A stretch of DNA of 64,000 bases from Chrysoperla carnea. Lineage: Eukaryota; Arthropoda; Insecta; Neuroptera; Chrysopidae. How positions within the stretch are numbered: position 1 is the first letter of the stretch; every line of letters starts with the position of its first letter. Shown here in pieces: positions 11,771 to 23,418 of the stretch. The notes under the pieces are model-generated. The model was given only the letters and a program-made list of their open reading frames with translations, was not told the origin of the DNA and searched no databases. The translations under genes and the position numbers were made by a program. The DNA is taken from contig NC_058341.1 in NCBI RefSeq assembly GCF_905475395.1, positions 65,293,501 to 65,357,500 on the forward strand. Reading direction: 5' to 3'.

Positions 11771-12232
11771 GTTATAATCAAGAAGACTAAAGAAGAGGAG
11801 AGTTAAGTCTAGGTTTTGAGTGGGCCAATATCGTCCGGTACTTGTAAGTTCGCGAATCTGAATTTGGCAGCGCTTATTGTATCTCACAACCATAGCGTAT
11901 AATCATCATAGCATAAATGATATATCATCGTAGTATATGTTTAATTTCTATAGCATTTAAATCAATGTATCCGATAATTATAAAATGTTAACAACTAAAC
12001 AAACAATACCACAACGCATAAGATTATAGGGTTATGCTATGACGTTGACAGATGCAACGAAGTTGTGCAGAACTAATATGCATGATCGTGATATACAATC
12101 AGCGCTGCTAAATTCAGTATGCGAACTTACAAGTGTCAGACGTATATGGGTACATCGAATACATTTGCCCGACTGCCCGAAATCCAGAGCTAACTCTTCT
12201 CTTTTCTAATCTTCTTAGTTATAATATCTTTG
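11771..12232. repeat. Foldback element, about 460 bp
   Basis: The outer arm AAGAAGACTAAAGAAGAGGA recurs inverted at about 12190-12232. The inner arm TACTTGTAAGTTCGCGAATC (from 11839) recurs inverted at about 12103-12138. The arms are diverged. No coding sequence. Confidence 0.75.
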
Positions 12233-12381
12233 TTGTTGATGTTGTTCCTAAAGCATATTTCACTTACTTCTAGTCCTTGCATCTGTGGAATACATGCGCG
12301 CGAATCACATATCTTTTATATATAAATATATGAATGTAAAATTTAAACTTGAACTTTTATATATTATTATCTACTATAATC

Positions 12382-13755
12382 CAGTCAATGAATCTTTATA
12401 AAAACTGTGCGACTGCATTGTTTAAAGCTTACTTAAAGAAGTTAAGGATGTATGAGCATGACAACAATGTTTGATTTAAAGACTCAAAATTTTTTTACAG
12501 GTAGACTTTTGCTCAAAGAATATGTGGTTAAAATTTCAGCTTAGGTATCCATGCAATTTTTTAAGAAATAAATCATTGAAAATCGATATAAAATACATTG
12601 GCTCTTATGGAGGAATCTCAAAAAACGACATATTTTGAGAGTTTTTGATAATTTTCACTCGAAATGAATGAAAACAAATTAAAAAAAAACTTTTGAATAG
12701 AAAGTAAACATATAAGCAATGACATAGAAAAGTAAAAAACCAAGTGTCTTCGTCCATATAAGGGATGTAAGAGCAGGGTAGATTTAGGATTGAAATTATT
12801 TTTAACTTATTTTCAACTTTGATGATGAATTTTAGTATATCTTTATGAATGTAGAAGAAAAATAAAAATAAAATTTTTCGATATGCGCCTTGATTTTCGA
12901 AATATTAAAAGCTGAATAATTCAACAAAATTTTCAATTTTCGATATTTTGAAAATTACGTCAGATATCGAAAAATTTTATTCTTACTTTTCGTCTTATAT
13001 CGTCAAGTTATAACATAATTTATCATCAAAATTGAAAATATCAAGTTTTTAAATTTGTGCCCCTACTACCGTGCATCCTTAAAAAGAAACGTTTGTGCGA
13101 TTTTTCCCAGGGGGTGGGAGCCACTACTTTTCGGGGTGATGATGAATTATTTAAGAATAATAACTTTTTTTTGTATTTTTCGACAAATTTTTTTGCGTTT
13201 AAATTGCAATATTTCAAAAAATATTTATCCGAAACTGCTAGAACTTCTTGAACCTGTTGCCAGTACTTAAAGAAAGTTAATTATAAAGCAGCAATAATTA
13301 CTTTTAGTTCCCGTGATCAATTTATCAGTTTTTGTTCTGAATAAAACATAAAAAGAAAAGTCCGATAAGCTTTGTTTTCATCATAACTCCGTCAATTTTT
13401 ATGCAACTGACTTGAAACTTTTTTCATTTTCAAGGTTTTCAAGTTTTCAACTTTTTGTTATAGTACTGCAAAAAGTGTACGATATACTTTTTGCAAAAAA
13501 ACGTCAAATTTTTCTATTATTTGACGTTAAATACTACGAATTTCAATCGACAATAACTCGGGAAGTATTGACTTTTCGAAATAGGTTTCAACAACACTTT
13601 TTATTTCTCGTTGTCATTTTCAGCATTAAGTTTTCCACCCCCGAGAAGGGGTAGCTCCCGCCCAATGGGCAAGATCGCACAAATTTTTGTTTTTAACTTT
13701 TTTTAGTAAGCTTTAAACAATGCAGTCGCACAGTTTTTATAAAAATTCATTGACG
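12382..13755. repeat. Foldback element, about 1.37 kb
   Basis: The left arm TCAATGAATCTTTATAAAAA, followed by CTGTGCGACTGCATTG, recurs inverted at about 13700-13755. Further in, AATTTTCGATATTTTGAAA-type segments pair as well. The short frames at 13055-13654 lie inside it and are not supported as genes. Confidence 0.75.
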
Positions 13756-13860
13756 TTCTTGGATTCCCAGGTATAAATCTTACGGCTCTCTACTAAATAA
13801 AAATAATTCAATAATACCTAATTCCCACCATTTTTTAAAAATAGTTCACTGTAAGTGCCT

Positions 13861-14260
13861 TACTCCAGGGGACTTTTTAACCGACTTCAAACAAAAACGG
13901 AGGAGGTAATCAATTCGACTGTATTTTTTTTTTTTTTTATGTTTGTTACCGCATAATTTTCGACTGATTGAACCGATTTTGATGATTTTTTTTATTTGAA
14001 AGCTGGTGCTTCTCGTGTAGTCCCATTTCAATTTGGTTCAGTTCTGACAATGGCATCCACGAGAAAACCATATAAGTCTTAAATTTGCATTAAGTATGTT
14101 CTCAACAAATGGACGAATAACGCAAAATCACGCCAACCGATTTCGATGATTTTTTTTATATTGAAAAGGGCTTACTTCAGAAGTAGTTTAATGACAGTTT
14201 GGCTAGGTTCTGATTATGAGATCCATGACAAAGTAACAGAACTCTTCAATTTTTTAGAAC
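13861..14260 (+). repeat. ACCGACTTCAA-family dispersed repeat
   Basis: It begins TTTTTAACCGACTTCAAAC, then a GGAGGAGG block and a T-run, then GAACCGATTTTGATGA, and continues with the same block order as 48330-48610 and the inverse of 1-345. Confidence 0.8.
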
Positions 14261-14509
14261 AAATTAATGATATGCGGCCAAATCTTTCATAGGCTATCCG
14301 GATATTTGAATTATCTACCCTAAGGTCGTTAAGGTCAAGTAATTGTCGTAGTCGAATATGATGATCAAAGGAACTCCTTGACGGCTTACAATAAAAAATG
14401 CGATCTGTGATAGAATTTGTAACTGAATATAATCAAATTGCAATCCGCTTACGTACTTTGCTGCATTGTTACATGACGTAAGCGTTCTAATTGCACTATT
14501 TAAGGTATA

Positions 14510-15034
14510 TTATGCTCGACCTTCATTGTCGGTAGACAGATTCCGTAGTCTCGTTATTTCCGTCAACGATCTATCGTCATGTGGTTTATTTAATAGTTTG
14601 TTGGTGTCCAAATCTGACAAAGCTATACCTTCCAAACTTTTGACACGACTTAGTGCGACATATATTTGCCCTTTTGCAAAGTTTTTTTTACCAAGGTCGA
14701 TTACAGCTCTTTCGAGGGTGGTACCCTGTAGTTTATGGACTGTAACCGCCCAGCTTAATATTAGAGGCAGCATACGGCGTTTTACATCTCCGTAGGCTCT
14801 TAATGCCTGAAACGTAGTGCAAGATGTGGGTATGGGCATGCAACCATTACAATCTTTTAGCCTAAGCCCAATAGATTCGTCATCAAATTTAACATACACG
14901 GATTCTGGTAGCTCTCCTTCTCCAGTTGATCTCTCCTCAAGGCCGGCCATTTGATTTTTTTTATTATACCCATAGCTCCATTCACCCATTTCATTTTCGT
15001 CCAGTTCTGACAACGTCATCCATGAGAAAACCAT
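14510..15034 (-). pseudogene. Helitron PIF1-type helicase, C-terminal fragment
   Basis: This 174-codon minus-strand frame carries the C-terminal motifs of PIF1-family helicases as found in Helitron Rep/Hel proteins. These are a 'PESVYVKFDDESIG' segment, a 'LPLILSWAVTVHKLQGTTLE' segment (about residues 85-105) and 'GQIYVALSRVKSLEGI' (about 121-136). It corresponds to the last quarter of the helicase; the rolling-circle Rep domain and helicase motifs I-IV are absent. The first 18 or so codons match the flanking ACCGACTTCAA-family repeat (the same sequence occurs near 150-200) rather than a helicase, so the apparent start is not a real gene start. The real helicase part begins around residue 25. 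The motif assignment is secure; the fragment is surely inactive. Confidence 0.88.
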
Positions 15035-15039
15035 AAAAA

Positions 15040-15500
15040 ACTTAAATTTGCATTAAGTATGCACGACAAGAGAACGAATAACTCAATATCAAGCCAACCG
15101 ATTTCAATGATTCTTTTTTTAGTGACAAATTAGTGAGTGTACTTCAGATTCACTAAAAATCAGAAAATAAAAAAAACTTTTAACAAAAAGAAAACCGACT
15201 TCAAAAGAAAACCTTTTCCAAAACAAATTAATATGCACTAAAAAGTAAAAAAATAACGATAATATAATGTAGTTAAAATTATTGTTATTTTTGGAGTCGG
15301 TGTCAGCCAAGGAAACAACTCTGACAGAACAGTTTGCTACATTAGCTTGGCTGACACCGACTCCAAAAATAACATAATTAAAAATAATTTTAACTACATT
15401 ATATTATCGTTATTTTTTTACTTTTTAGTGCATATTAATTTGTTTTGGAAAAGGTTTTCTTTTGAAGTCGGTTTTCTTTTTGTTAAAAGTTTTTTTGGAC
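15040..15500. repeat. Foldback repeat, copy 1 (loop in orientation A)
   Basis: Arms of roughly 140-150 bp at about 15171-15307 and 15350-15496 are near-perfect inverted repeats around a 42-base loop (15308-15349). The left flank (15040-15170) is single-copy relative to the hairpin and matches 48530-48650. The equal-looking frames on both strands (15119-15310 and 15347-15541) are the two arms read outward and are not genes. Confidence 0.92.
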
Positions 15501-15540
15501 AACATTTCATGTTCAGTAGAGTTGCCTATCTATGTATGTA

Positions 15541-15906
15541 ATAAATTATAATATGTGATTCGGCCATGGATATAGGAATATTTTAAAAGGGATGGAGTAT
15601 AACCGAGTGGGGTGAGTCTCACTCAGGGAGAAGAGGCAGGGTATCATTGTGCCTACTTTATATTGGCACAATGAATAACTTTTTTGCAAAATGAATAACC
15701 TTCTGGGCGACGTTGTTTCTTGTATTACATTTAAGTTGAATGAATTTTGGAAAACACTTTCGTTTTATACACGATTGAATAAACCATAAGTCTTGTCCCA
15801 TTTTTCTTGACTTTAATCGTAATTTAGAATAAAACTTTAGTTGCTCGTATAAGCTTGTTTGCTTTAATTTATTAATTGTATCTTTGCCACTTTGCCAATT
15901 TATTAA
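15541..15906. other. No gene seen
   Basis: Spacer between the foldback and the Penelope-like fragment. Nothing recognised. Confidence 0.4.
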
Positions 15907-17050
15907 TCGCCACCAGGAAAACGGTATATTAAATTCTGGTACCGCTACGTCGATGACATTCTAATTTGTTTTGATGGTTCGTCTCGACAGCTGGATAATC
16001 ACTTCATAAACTCCTTGAATCCAAAAATACAGCTAACAGTCGAAAAAGAAGAAAACCAAGTTATCCAGTTTTTGGACTTATCGATTCAAAAAAGAAACCA
16101 ACATCTAGAATTCGACATCTACAGAAAGAAAACGTATACCGACACCACCATCCCGAAAGACTCCCTACATCCCATCTCCCAAAAAACCTCTGCATTTCAT
16201 TCTATGGTACACCGAGCCTTCAATTTACCTTTAACAAAAAAAAATCTGGAAAAAGAAGTGCATACCATAGAAGAAATAGCGGTGAACAATGGGTATGATA
16301 GATCGATGATCCAAACCATCATTAAAAGAAATGGAAATAGACGCTTTGTATACACAAGAGAAATTCCAGCCAGATCGGTTCAATACCATTACCTACTACG
16401 GCAAGGCTTCTGAGAAGATTGGTAAGATATTAAAATCGAATAATATCAAGGTAGCGTTTCGGCCACCAATAAAATTAGCCAATCTACTTCTCAACAACAA
16501 GACCAAAATAGAGAAGAAAAATCAATCAGGAGTCTACAAATTATCTTGTGAATGAAACGGCGTCTGTATTGGTCAAACTGGGAGAAACTTTCAAATAAGA
16601 AAACGCGAACATTTTCGATCCTATAGAACCGGCACAGATGATTCCACCTTCGCCAAACACCTGAGAGAAACGGGCCAAACCCTGGGCAAGAATTGAAGAT
16701 CCTTCATGTGGCTAACAAGGGTTTCAAATGTTTTGGAGGCCTTGGAGGTACTCAAGGTATCTAAGAACCAGGGAATATTACTTAATGACCAAATTGACAT
16801 TTTCAAGTCAACATTGTTCTCTGCAATTTAAACAATAATTTTAAAAATTTTTTAGTAAACGTTTGTTTTGTCCATAACTACATTTCTATTTATTGTTTAT
16901 TTTAAAAATATTTTTTATGTATTTTTTAATTAACTGACAATAATTATGTAATTAATAGTATAAATCCCTTGTTTTAGAATAATTCACATTGTTTTGAAAT
17001 TGGCTGAACAAGCCGAAACGATCGTAAACATAATTTTTATATTATTTTAA
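15907..17050 (+). mobile_element. Penelope-like element relic: RT end plus GIY-YIG endonuclease
   Basis: The frame from 15907 reads KFWYRYVDDILICFDG, the YVDD catalytic box in the Penelope-type context. It continues with FLDLSIQKRN, an IYRKKTYTDTTIP segment and FHSMVHRAF, all hallmarks of Penelope-like reverse transcriptases, and ends at 16413. A +1 frame (about 16370-16552) carries the linker and the start of a GIY-YIG nuclease (GVYKLSC). A stop then interrupts it, followed by GVCIGQTGRNF and an REHF segment that fit the rest of the nuclease. Thus GIY is GVY and YIG is CIG here. The tail to about 17050 includes GCTGAACAAGCCGAAACG and an A-run. The copy is 5'-truncated, with at least one frameshift and two stops, so it is inactive. 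Confidence 0.9.
16015..16413 (+). pseudogene. Penelope-like RT thumb/linker fragment
   Basis: This is the uninterrupted 132-codon part of the relic. The true frame opens at 15907 and includes the YVDD box upstream; the apparent start at 16015 has no significance. The frame is lost at about 16370, where the sequence switches by one base into the frame leading to the GIY-YIG domain. Confidence 0.85.
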
Positions 17051-17307
17051 ATGAATAATTTATTAAAAAAAAAAAATTATAAGTGGTCGTTATTGCTAAA
17101 TAATAAATAAAAAGTTCAATCCTAGTGTTACAACTATTATAAGTTAACTAATAAAATTCAAGATTAAAAATGTCTCGAAAATACGTCGATTAATTTCCAA
17201 TACTAATTTCAAAATATTCTAGAATTTTTAAAAAATGAAATTAATAAACATTTATTTGAGGAAATTATTTCTTATTTATGTATTGAATTATGTACCCGTG
17301 AACCTAA

Positions 17308-20052
17308 TAGTCATAGGGCTAAGCAAAATGAAACTGCATTTTATGCAGAAAGCAAGCCACTTTACCCAGTGATACTAGGGACCAATATGAATGATTTCAT
17401 CCGAGGAAACACAAAGTTCATCCACTGGAATTCAAGATGGCGGACCTTTTCCAAAATAGCGTCTGCATACTTTAAAAAATTTATAGAATCAAAACGGTTG
17501 CACCGATTTAAGTGATTGAGGTGTCAATCGATTCCTATTAACATCTCTAATCAAAAGAAAAACATACCATTTAAAAAAATAAAGATGGCGGCGGAATATT
17601 AAGAAAAATGTGTAATTTTTTCATAAATTTTTTTCATTTTAGTGTAAATAACAACTAAATATTCTATAATATGGTCTCATATTTTTTTATTTAAATAAAA
17701 CCTGATTAAATTAGCAAAAACATCAAAATTTTCGGACATTATACAGTTTTTCGCTCATATCTCGTTACTCAAGCCAATTTTGTGATCTATAGTCGCTTAC
17801 AAAGTTTTGTAGAACATTAAATTTGCTAAAATTTGGTATCTAAAAGGATTTTCTAGACTCATTAGTGCCCGAGATACAGCCGATCAAAGGTAGACAAAGT
17901 TACTCGAAATGTAAAAAATCGTAATCGCACATCAATATCAACAGTTAAATTCAACTATGGTCACAGTCCTACCCCTACCCCTTCCCTAACTATCCCCCTT
18001 CCCCAAACGTGAAGGTCTCTCATTTTAATGTAAAAAGTGCATTTTTAGAAACCTTCACCCACATCAAATACTCTTACGTTGTACACACAATGTGATGTCA
18101 AGGGGTGGGAGGAGGTTCCGCCGACCAAGATTATTGTTTTGATTTGCAGTTTCCACACTTTCATTACTAATTTTGTTGGTTTGTTTGAACAAATAAATAA
18201 AATATTATTGGTTTGTGATTTTGGAATGTCTTTAATTATTTTAAAAACTATACATTAAAAAAATTTGGAAAGGTTTGGAAAATTTAGTGGAAAAAATTTA
18301 CAAAAAATCATAATTCAGGAGATAATTATGAATAATTTGGATTAAATAATTAAAAGTCTCATAGAGGTAACACATCATGTTACGAAAATCTCTAAGTGTT
18401 GGGTGGCTGCTGGACTCCTCGTCATCAAAGTCCATGGGCTAGTCTTCCTCATGTAATTTTGGTGATGAAGAAAAGGGGAGATTGGTGGTGTCCTCACTCT
18501 CATTATTCGTATCAGCTTCGTTGGTGTCAGGCTGATTGAAGTTTAAGCATGCTGTGCAGAGCTTGTACACTGCAGAGCACAACAGACAAGCCTTTTAACA
18601 GCTGCAGCTTGCAGTAGGACAACCACTCGTACACTTGCAGCTTATTATATGAAGCAGATGTTCTGGAGCAGCGTCCATCGTTGTGGTGATGGGTACCAGA
18701 CCTGTAGACCTGTATGTTGTTACGAAAATAATTAACAAAATACCTACCTTGTTTGGTAAACTTGCGTCCCCATTGAAAAGGGTAATGTTGATGGCTTTCT
18801 TGACTTCCCAGCCACGCCTGAAATTGAAAGTAGGTCTTGTATGAGTGGTACTTGGCAGCATCTCTAGTTGACGGTAGTCTAACAAGCTGACATTTCATGT
18901 TTTTCCCAATAACATCAATGAAAATTATGTTTGTGAAATTCGATAAAATAGAAAATGCTACCCCAATAATGAATGTTTTTTTTTCATTTTCAATCAATCA
19001 ATTATTCAATTGCATGACGGTAAACTTTATTAACAAAGAAAGAGATTGTATTAACAACTTTACTTATTTACTTTAAATAAGGGCTTTATTACTAAATATC
19101 ATACACAATCACTTGAATAATGTAGTTTACATTTTCCCACAAATTTTTTAACTTTTCCGAGTTTTTAAATGTATAATGTTTTAAATAAATAAAAACATTC
19201 GGAAATCATAAAACAAAATTATTTTGAATGAAAATAATAATTAATGATGAAAAACTTATTATCCTGAAAAAATATTAACGAAAATATGAAACTGCAAATC
19301 GAAACAATAATCTTGGTCGGCGGAACCTCCTCCCACCCCTTGACATCACATTGTGTGTACAACGTAAGAGTATTTGATGTGGGTGAAGGTTTCTAAAAAT
19401 GCACTTTTTACATTAAAATGAGAGACCTTCACGTTTAGGGAAGGGGGATAGTTAGGGAAGGGGTAGGGGTAGGACTGTGACCACAGTTGAATTTAACTGT
19501 TGATATTGATGTGCGATTAATATAATTAATGGTAATAAATAGTTATAGGGACAAAACCTTCATGTTTCGGCTACTTTTTTACATTTCGAGTAACTTTGTC
19601 TAATTTCTTATTTTGTATTCTTCTTATTTTGTAGCTAATTTAATCAGGTTTTATTTAAATAAAAAAATATGAGACCATATTATAGAATATTTAGTTGTTA
19701 TTTACACTAAAATGAAAAAATTTATGGAAAAATTACACATTTTTCTTAATATTCCGCCGCCATCTTAATTTTTTTAAATGGTATGTTTTTCTTTTGATTA
19801 GAGATGTTAATAGGAATCGATTGACACCTCAATCACTTAAATCGGTGCAGCCGTTTTGATTCTATAAATTTTTTAAAGTATGCAGACGCTATTTTGGAAA
19901 AGGTCCGCCATCTTGAATTCCAGTGGATGAAATTTGTGTTTCCTCGGATGAAATCATTCATATTGGTCCCTAGTATCACTGGGTAAAGTGGCTTGCTTTC
20001 TGCATAAAATGCAGCTTCCGATGAAAATATCACCGTAAGCCCTAAGACTATA
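17308..20052. mobile_element. Element with long (700-850 bp) terminal inverted repeats
   Basis: 17308-18155 recurs inverted at 19287-20052. Shared landmarks include TCAAGATGGCGG, AAGATGGCGGCGGAATATT, the CCTACCCCTACCCCTTCC block and GGGAGGAGGTTCCGCCGACC. The right arm is shorter because a segment of about 100-150 bp near 17750-17880 is lost or replaced. The 1.1-kb centre carries a broken Cys-rich gene on the minus strand. The class of element is not clear to me. Confidence 0.85.
18378..18997 (-). pseudogene. Broken transposon-associated gene with a Cys-rich (CXC-like) tail
   Basis: Minus strand. One frame reads RLPSTRDAAKYHSYKTYFQF, then QAWLG and WGRKF. After a frame change near 18770-18700 the other frame reads GLVPITTTMDAAPEHLLHII, then CKCTSGCPTASCSC, an in-frame TAA near 18598, then KACLLCSAVYKLCTACLNF. 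From memory, many insect genomes encode a protein tail of this layout: an 'AA..H..R.Y.Q.Q.WLG' block, then 'APE.LL..I.C.C...C....C.C', then further paired cysteines resembling a CXC/tesmin-type zinc motif. It lies in the centre of the long inverted-repeat element, so it is probably element-encoded. With a frame change and a stop it is a pseudogene here. Its function is unknown to me. Confidence 0.6.
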
Positions 20053-20316
20053 ATCTTAATTTAAATAAGTGAAGTTTTATTTTTATTATTTTACGAATTA
20101 TTTACGATATATTCTTTAGGTAATAAGTCGGTCATAGGAATATTAAAGGTATATTCCTTCATCCAAGGATAATTAGTTAAAAATATTATATTTGTAATTA
20201 ATTTCTAAATTGTATTTAAAAAAAATAGATTTTTTTCTTTAGGGTAAAAGATTTTACTTTAAATAGAAATATTTTTTGCTCGGACCAATCTACAACACAC
20301 GCAGAATTCGCTACCC

Positions 20317-21587
20317 AGTGAACACATGACCTTAATATGACGTAAACCTGGTGGAAAAATATTTGAAAAAAGAATAAGTCTTAATAAGTCTTAGGAAACT
20401 CTGAAAAAGTCTTAGAAACTTTAAAAAAGTATTTAGAACTCTGTAACTCTGAATTAGACTATTCCGAAAACGTTGAGAAATTCAAAGTTCCTAAGACTTT
20501 TTCAGAATTTCTTACTCTTTCTTCAAATATTTTTTCCACCAGGGAATACATAGGACATAAAAAGATCATAGGTCATACGTCATATTTTACGTAAACATGA
20601 CATAATGGTGACTCAATTTATGATGTTCATATGATGTCATATTGAATGACTTCACTATTATGTCATACTGACATTAAATTTAATTTTGATATGATGTCAT
20701 TTTTATTACTTTAATGTACTTAACGTAAAACTGATGTCATATTTTAATCACATTGTGACATCATATCAAAGTCATAAGTTTACGTAATATTTACGTAATA
20801 TGTGAATCATATTCTTACCTCAGAAACAGGTCATACTGTTACGTAAAACTGATGTCATATTTTAGTCACATTGTGACGTCATATCAAAATCATAAGTTTA
20901 CGTAATATTTACGTAATATGTGAATCATATTCTTACCTCAGAAACATACTTATACTCTTGAGTATATATATGCATATCTCAACTAGAATATCACTGCTTC
21001 TTTCTACTAGTTAGAACTTTGTGTATTATTCGCGGAGTTAGTTTTATGTAATTTATGGTATATAATCATGTTCCTTACCAGCAGTAAGTATTGATTTGAT
21101 TTCTCGGCTGAACAGCTAAGATCAAACCCACAATGAGTAAATACATCATTCTGAACAGGAATGAATAGATCAATTCATTACATATCGATGACATTTTAAT
21201 ATCGTGACATCGAGCAACGGAAAAATTAGGTAAACTTTACGTAAAGAAAAATCATATTATAGGAAGGTATTTGACATCATTATGACATCATTTCCAGGTC
21301 ATTTTAATTACAATATCGTGACATATAATAACGTAAGAATTATGTAAATCTTACGTAAGGATAAATCATATTTAAGTCAGATATTTGACATAAACGTGAC
21401 GTCACTGTGATATCATTGTTAGATCAATGTCAATTAGGTCATATAGATGTCAATTTTACGTCATTTTTACGTAAAAATCTTACGTCAGGAAGGCGGGAAT
21501 AATGACTCAAACCTGATTCGTCTGTGACTCATAACTTACGTAAATTATGACATTGCATGACGTCATATTTACGTCATTGTGTTCACT
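20317..21587. mobile_element. hAT-like non-autonomous element rich in TTACGTAA and TGACGTCA
   Basis: The ends are AGTGAACACATGACC and, inverted, AGTGAACACAATGACG. The flanks CGCTACCC (20309-20316) and AGCTACCC (21588-21595) form an 8-bp target duplication with one mismatch. The interior is built from TCATA/TATGA, TTACGTAA and TGACGTCA words. TGACGTCA occurs at 20874, 21397 and 21558; TTACGTAA occurs at 20780, 20791, 20839, 20898 and 20909, among others. A direct repeat of about 116 bp (about 20733-20827 and 20849-20944) is also present. A MITE is nested at 20349-20545. No coding frame. Confidence 0.78.
20349..20545. mobile_element. Palindromic MITE of the CCCTGGTGGAAAAA family, copy 2
   Basis: CCTGGTGGAAAAATATTTGA at the left and AATATTTTTTCCACCAGGG at the right, with the same interior as copy 1. 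It is inserted in the hAT-like element. Confidence 0.9.
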
Positions 21588-21674
21588 AGCTACCCATTTA
21601 AATTTTTCCGTAATTGAGAGTGCGAACAGCCGCAGCCCATCTAAAGCAGGCATATTGCTTGAGGCAATCTAAAA

Positions 21675-23140
21675 CCAAAGAATACAGATACATAAAGAAC
21701 AACAGTTCTATACAAATATACGAACTCACCATTTGGTATTTTGAACTTCTCCTCATGTTATAACCAAACAAAATACATTAGTTTTTTATATTCACCGATA
21801 GATGACTCTTTGCTTTGCGCATATTTTTATTTTGTCTCATCATAGGCGTGCATTTAATTATTGAGTTATTTCTATAATATTTCATTGCGAAATAACGTCC
21901 CGAAAAATTCAAGCAATAAACTTGATTATATTTTTTCTTTAAATCAATTTAATACTATCACATCTAAAAAAAAAAACTATGTTCTGTATAACTCAGGTAA
22001 ACGAATGATTGTTTTTACTGTACCTGACAAAATTAATTTATATAAAAAATAATATCTGGATGACCGAGCTTTGCTCGGTATTCTTAAAAAGACACAAATT
22101 TTATCACTAATAGAAGACCGTTTTAAATGTCTCCACACAAATACGAATTTGAATGTCCCGGTAATGTATTTTATTTCATTAACTACGATATACACCAATA
22201 GATGTCAGGAAAAGTTATAATTTGCATTGCCGGTTTCAGTTTTTCATGAAAAGACGGATAAAACGACGTTTTTTAAAAATGAAACCTTGCTAGATCGACT
22301 TTTTGGCCCAAAAAAACCCTGCATACTCATTTTCATAAAAATCGTTGGAGCCATTTCCAAGATCGTTGATATATATATATATATACAAGAATTGCTCGTT
22401 TAAATATATAAGAAATACCATTTTTCTTTTTTTATAAATTAGCTAAGAACGGATTTTACGAAATTCCACCCACAAGGGGGGTTGCGGGGGTGTTCATGAA
22501 TAAAAAATTCATATTTTTAAATTATGGCTTTTAATAGTTCAAAACTTGGTCAGAATGTTTTAAATTACATTTAGAAATTTTTTTAACCTTCGGAGGGTAG
22601 AAAGGTGTAGCGAGAAAGTGGGAAGGAAATATCGAATATTTACAAATATACCTAAGTGGGGTATCAAATAAAAGAGCATGACGTGTACATTACAAAACTG
22701 TTATCCAACGCAAGGAAATGTGGAGGGAGGGGTGCAAGTGGGGATGTTGCCCAGCAAAGCGGGTAGTTCCCAGCTAGTTTATTATATAATTTATCTATTT
22801 AGTTTTGTTATATAACTGAATTAAATAATTTTGATTAAGAATAAAATTGTTTATTATTACCTAAAGAAAAAATATAATCAAGTTTATTGCTTAAATTTTT
22901 AGGCACGTTATTTCACAATGAAATATTATAGAAATAAATAAATAATTAAATTCACGCCTATGATGAGACAAAATAAAAATAAAAATATTATGCGCTTACA
23001 GTCATGTATCGGCGAATATAAAAAACCAATGTATTTTTTTGGTTGTAACATGAGGAGAAGTTCAAAATACCAAATGGTGAGTTCGTATATTTGTATAGAA
23101 CTGTTGTTCTAGTATGTATCTGTATTCTTTGCTAAAACCA
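21675..23140. repeat. Foldback element, about 1.46 kb, with a nested Helitron-type end
   Basis: The left arm (about 21675-21945) has AATACAGATACATA, CGAACTCACCATTTGGTATT and AATCAAG-type blocks. It recurs inverted at about 22862-23138 with a few substitutions and small indels. The centre (22576-22780) matches 26508-26703. The short frames at 21861-22198 are arm sequence. Confidence 0.85.
22576..22780 (+). mobile_element. Helitron-like 3' segment, copy 1
   Basis: It matches 26508-26703 nearly base for base and ends GGGTAGTTCCCAGCTAG before a T. About 12 bp before the end lies a short hairpin (CCCAGCAAAGCGGG). The CTAG terminus with a preceding hairpin and no target duplication is the Helitron pattern. 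Confidence 0.75.
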
Positions 23141-23418
23141 TGGGTATAGAAATATTAAAATCGAAAACACGAAATATCATCGTTCTATTTTAATTTCCCG
23201 CAAATGAGAGACGCAGCCAATCAAAAGTAGGCACATTGATTCCCCCCTGAGTGATTCACCCCTTTGTCTAAAGTAGGACTTTATACTACATCCGTACTAT
23301 AATTACTAGATCCGTGGATTCGGCCCAATATTTTATCTATGATTCGGCCCTTTTTGTTCAAACATCCGTTAGGTTATATATTCTATGTTCAAACATTACG
23401 AACACAATTAATAAAAGA

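Noticed and set aside
14466..14795. 109-codon plus-strand frame
   Set aside because: Antisense shadow of the helicase frame at 14510-15034.
15119..15541. Nearly identical frames on opposite strands (ADTDSKNN...[12 protein letters not shown])
   Set aside because: They are the two arms of a foldback read outward. The same happens at 48614-49146. Symmetry, not coding, explains them.
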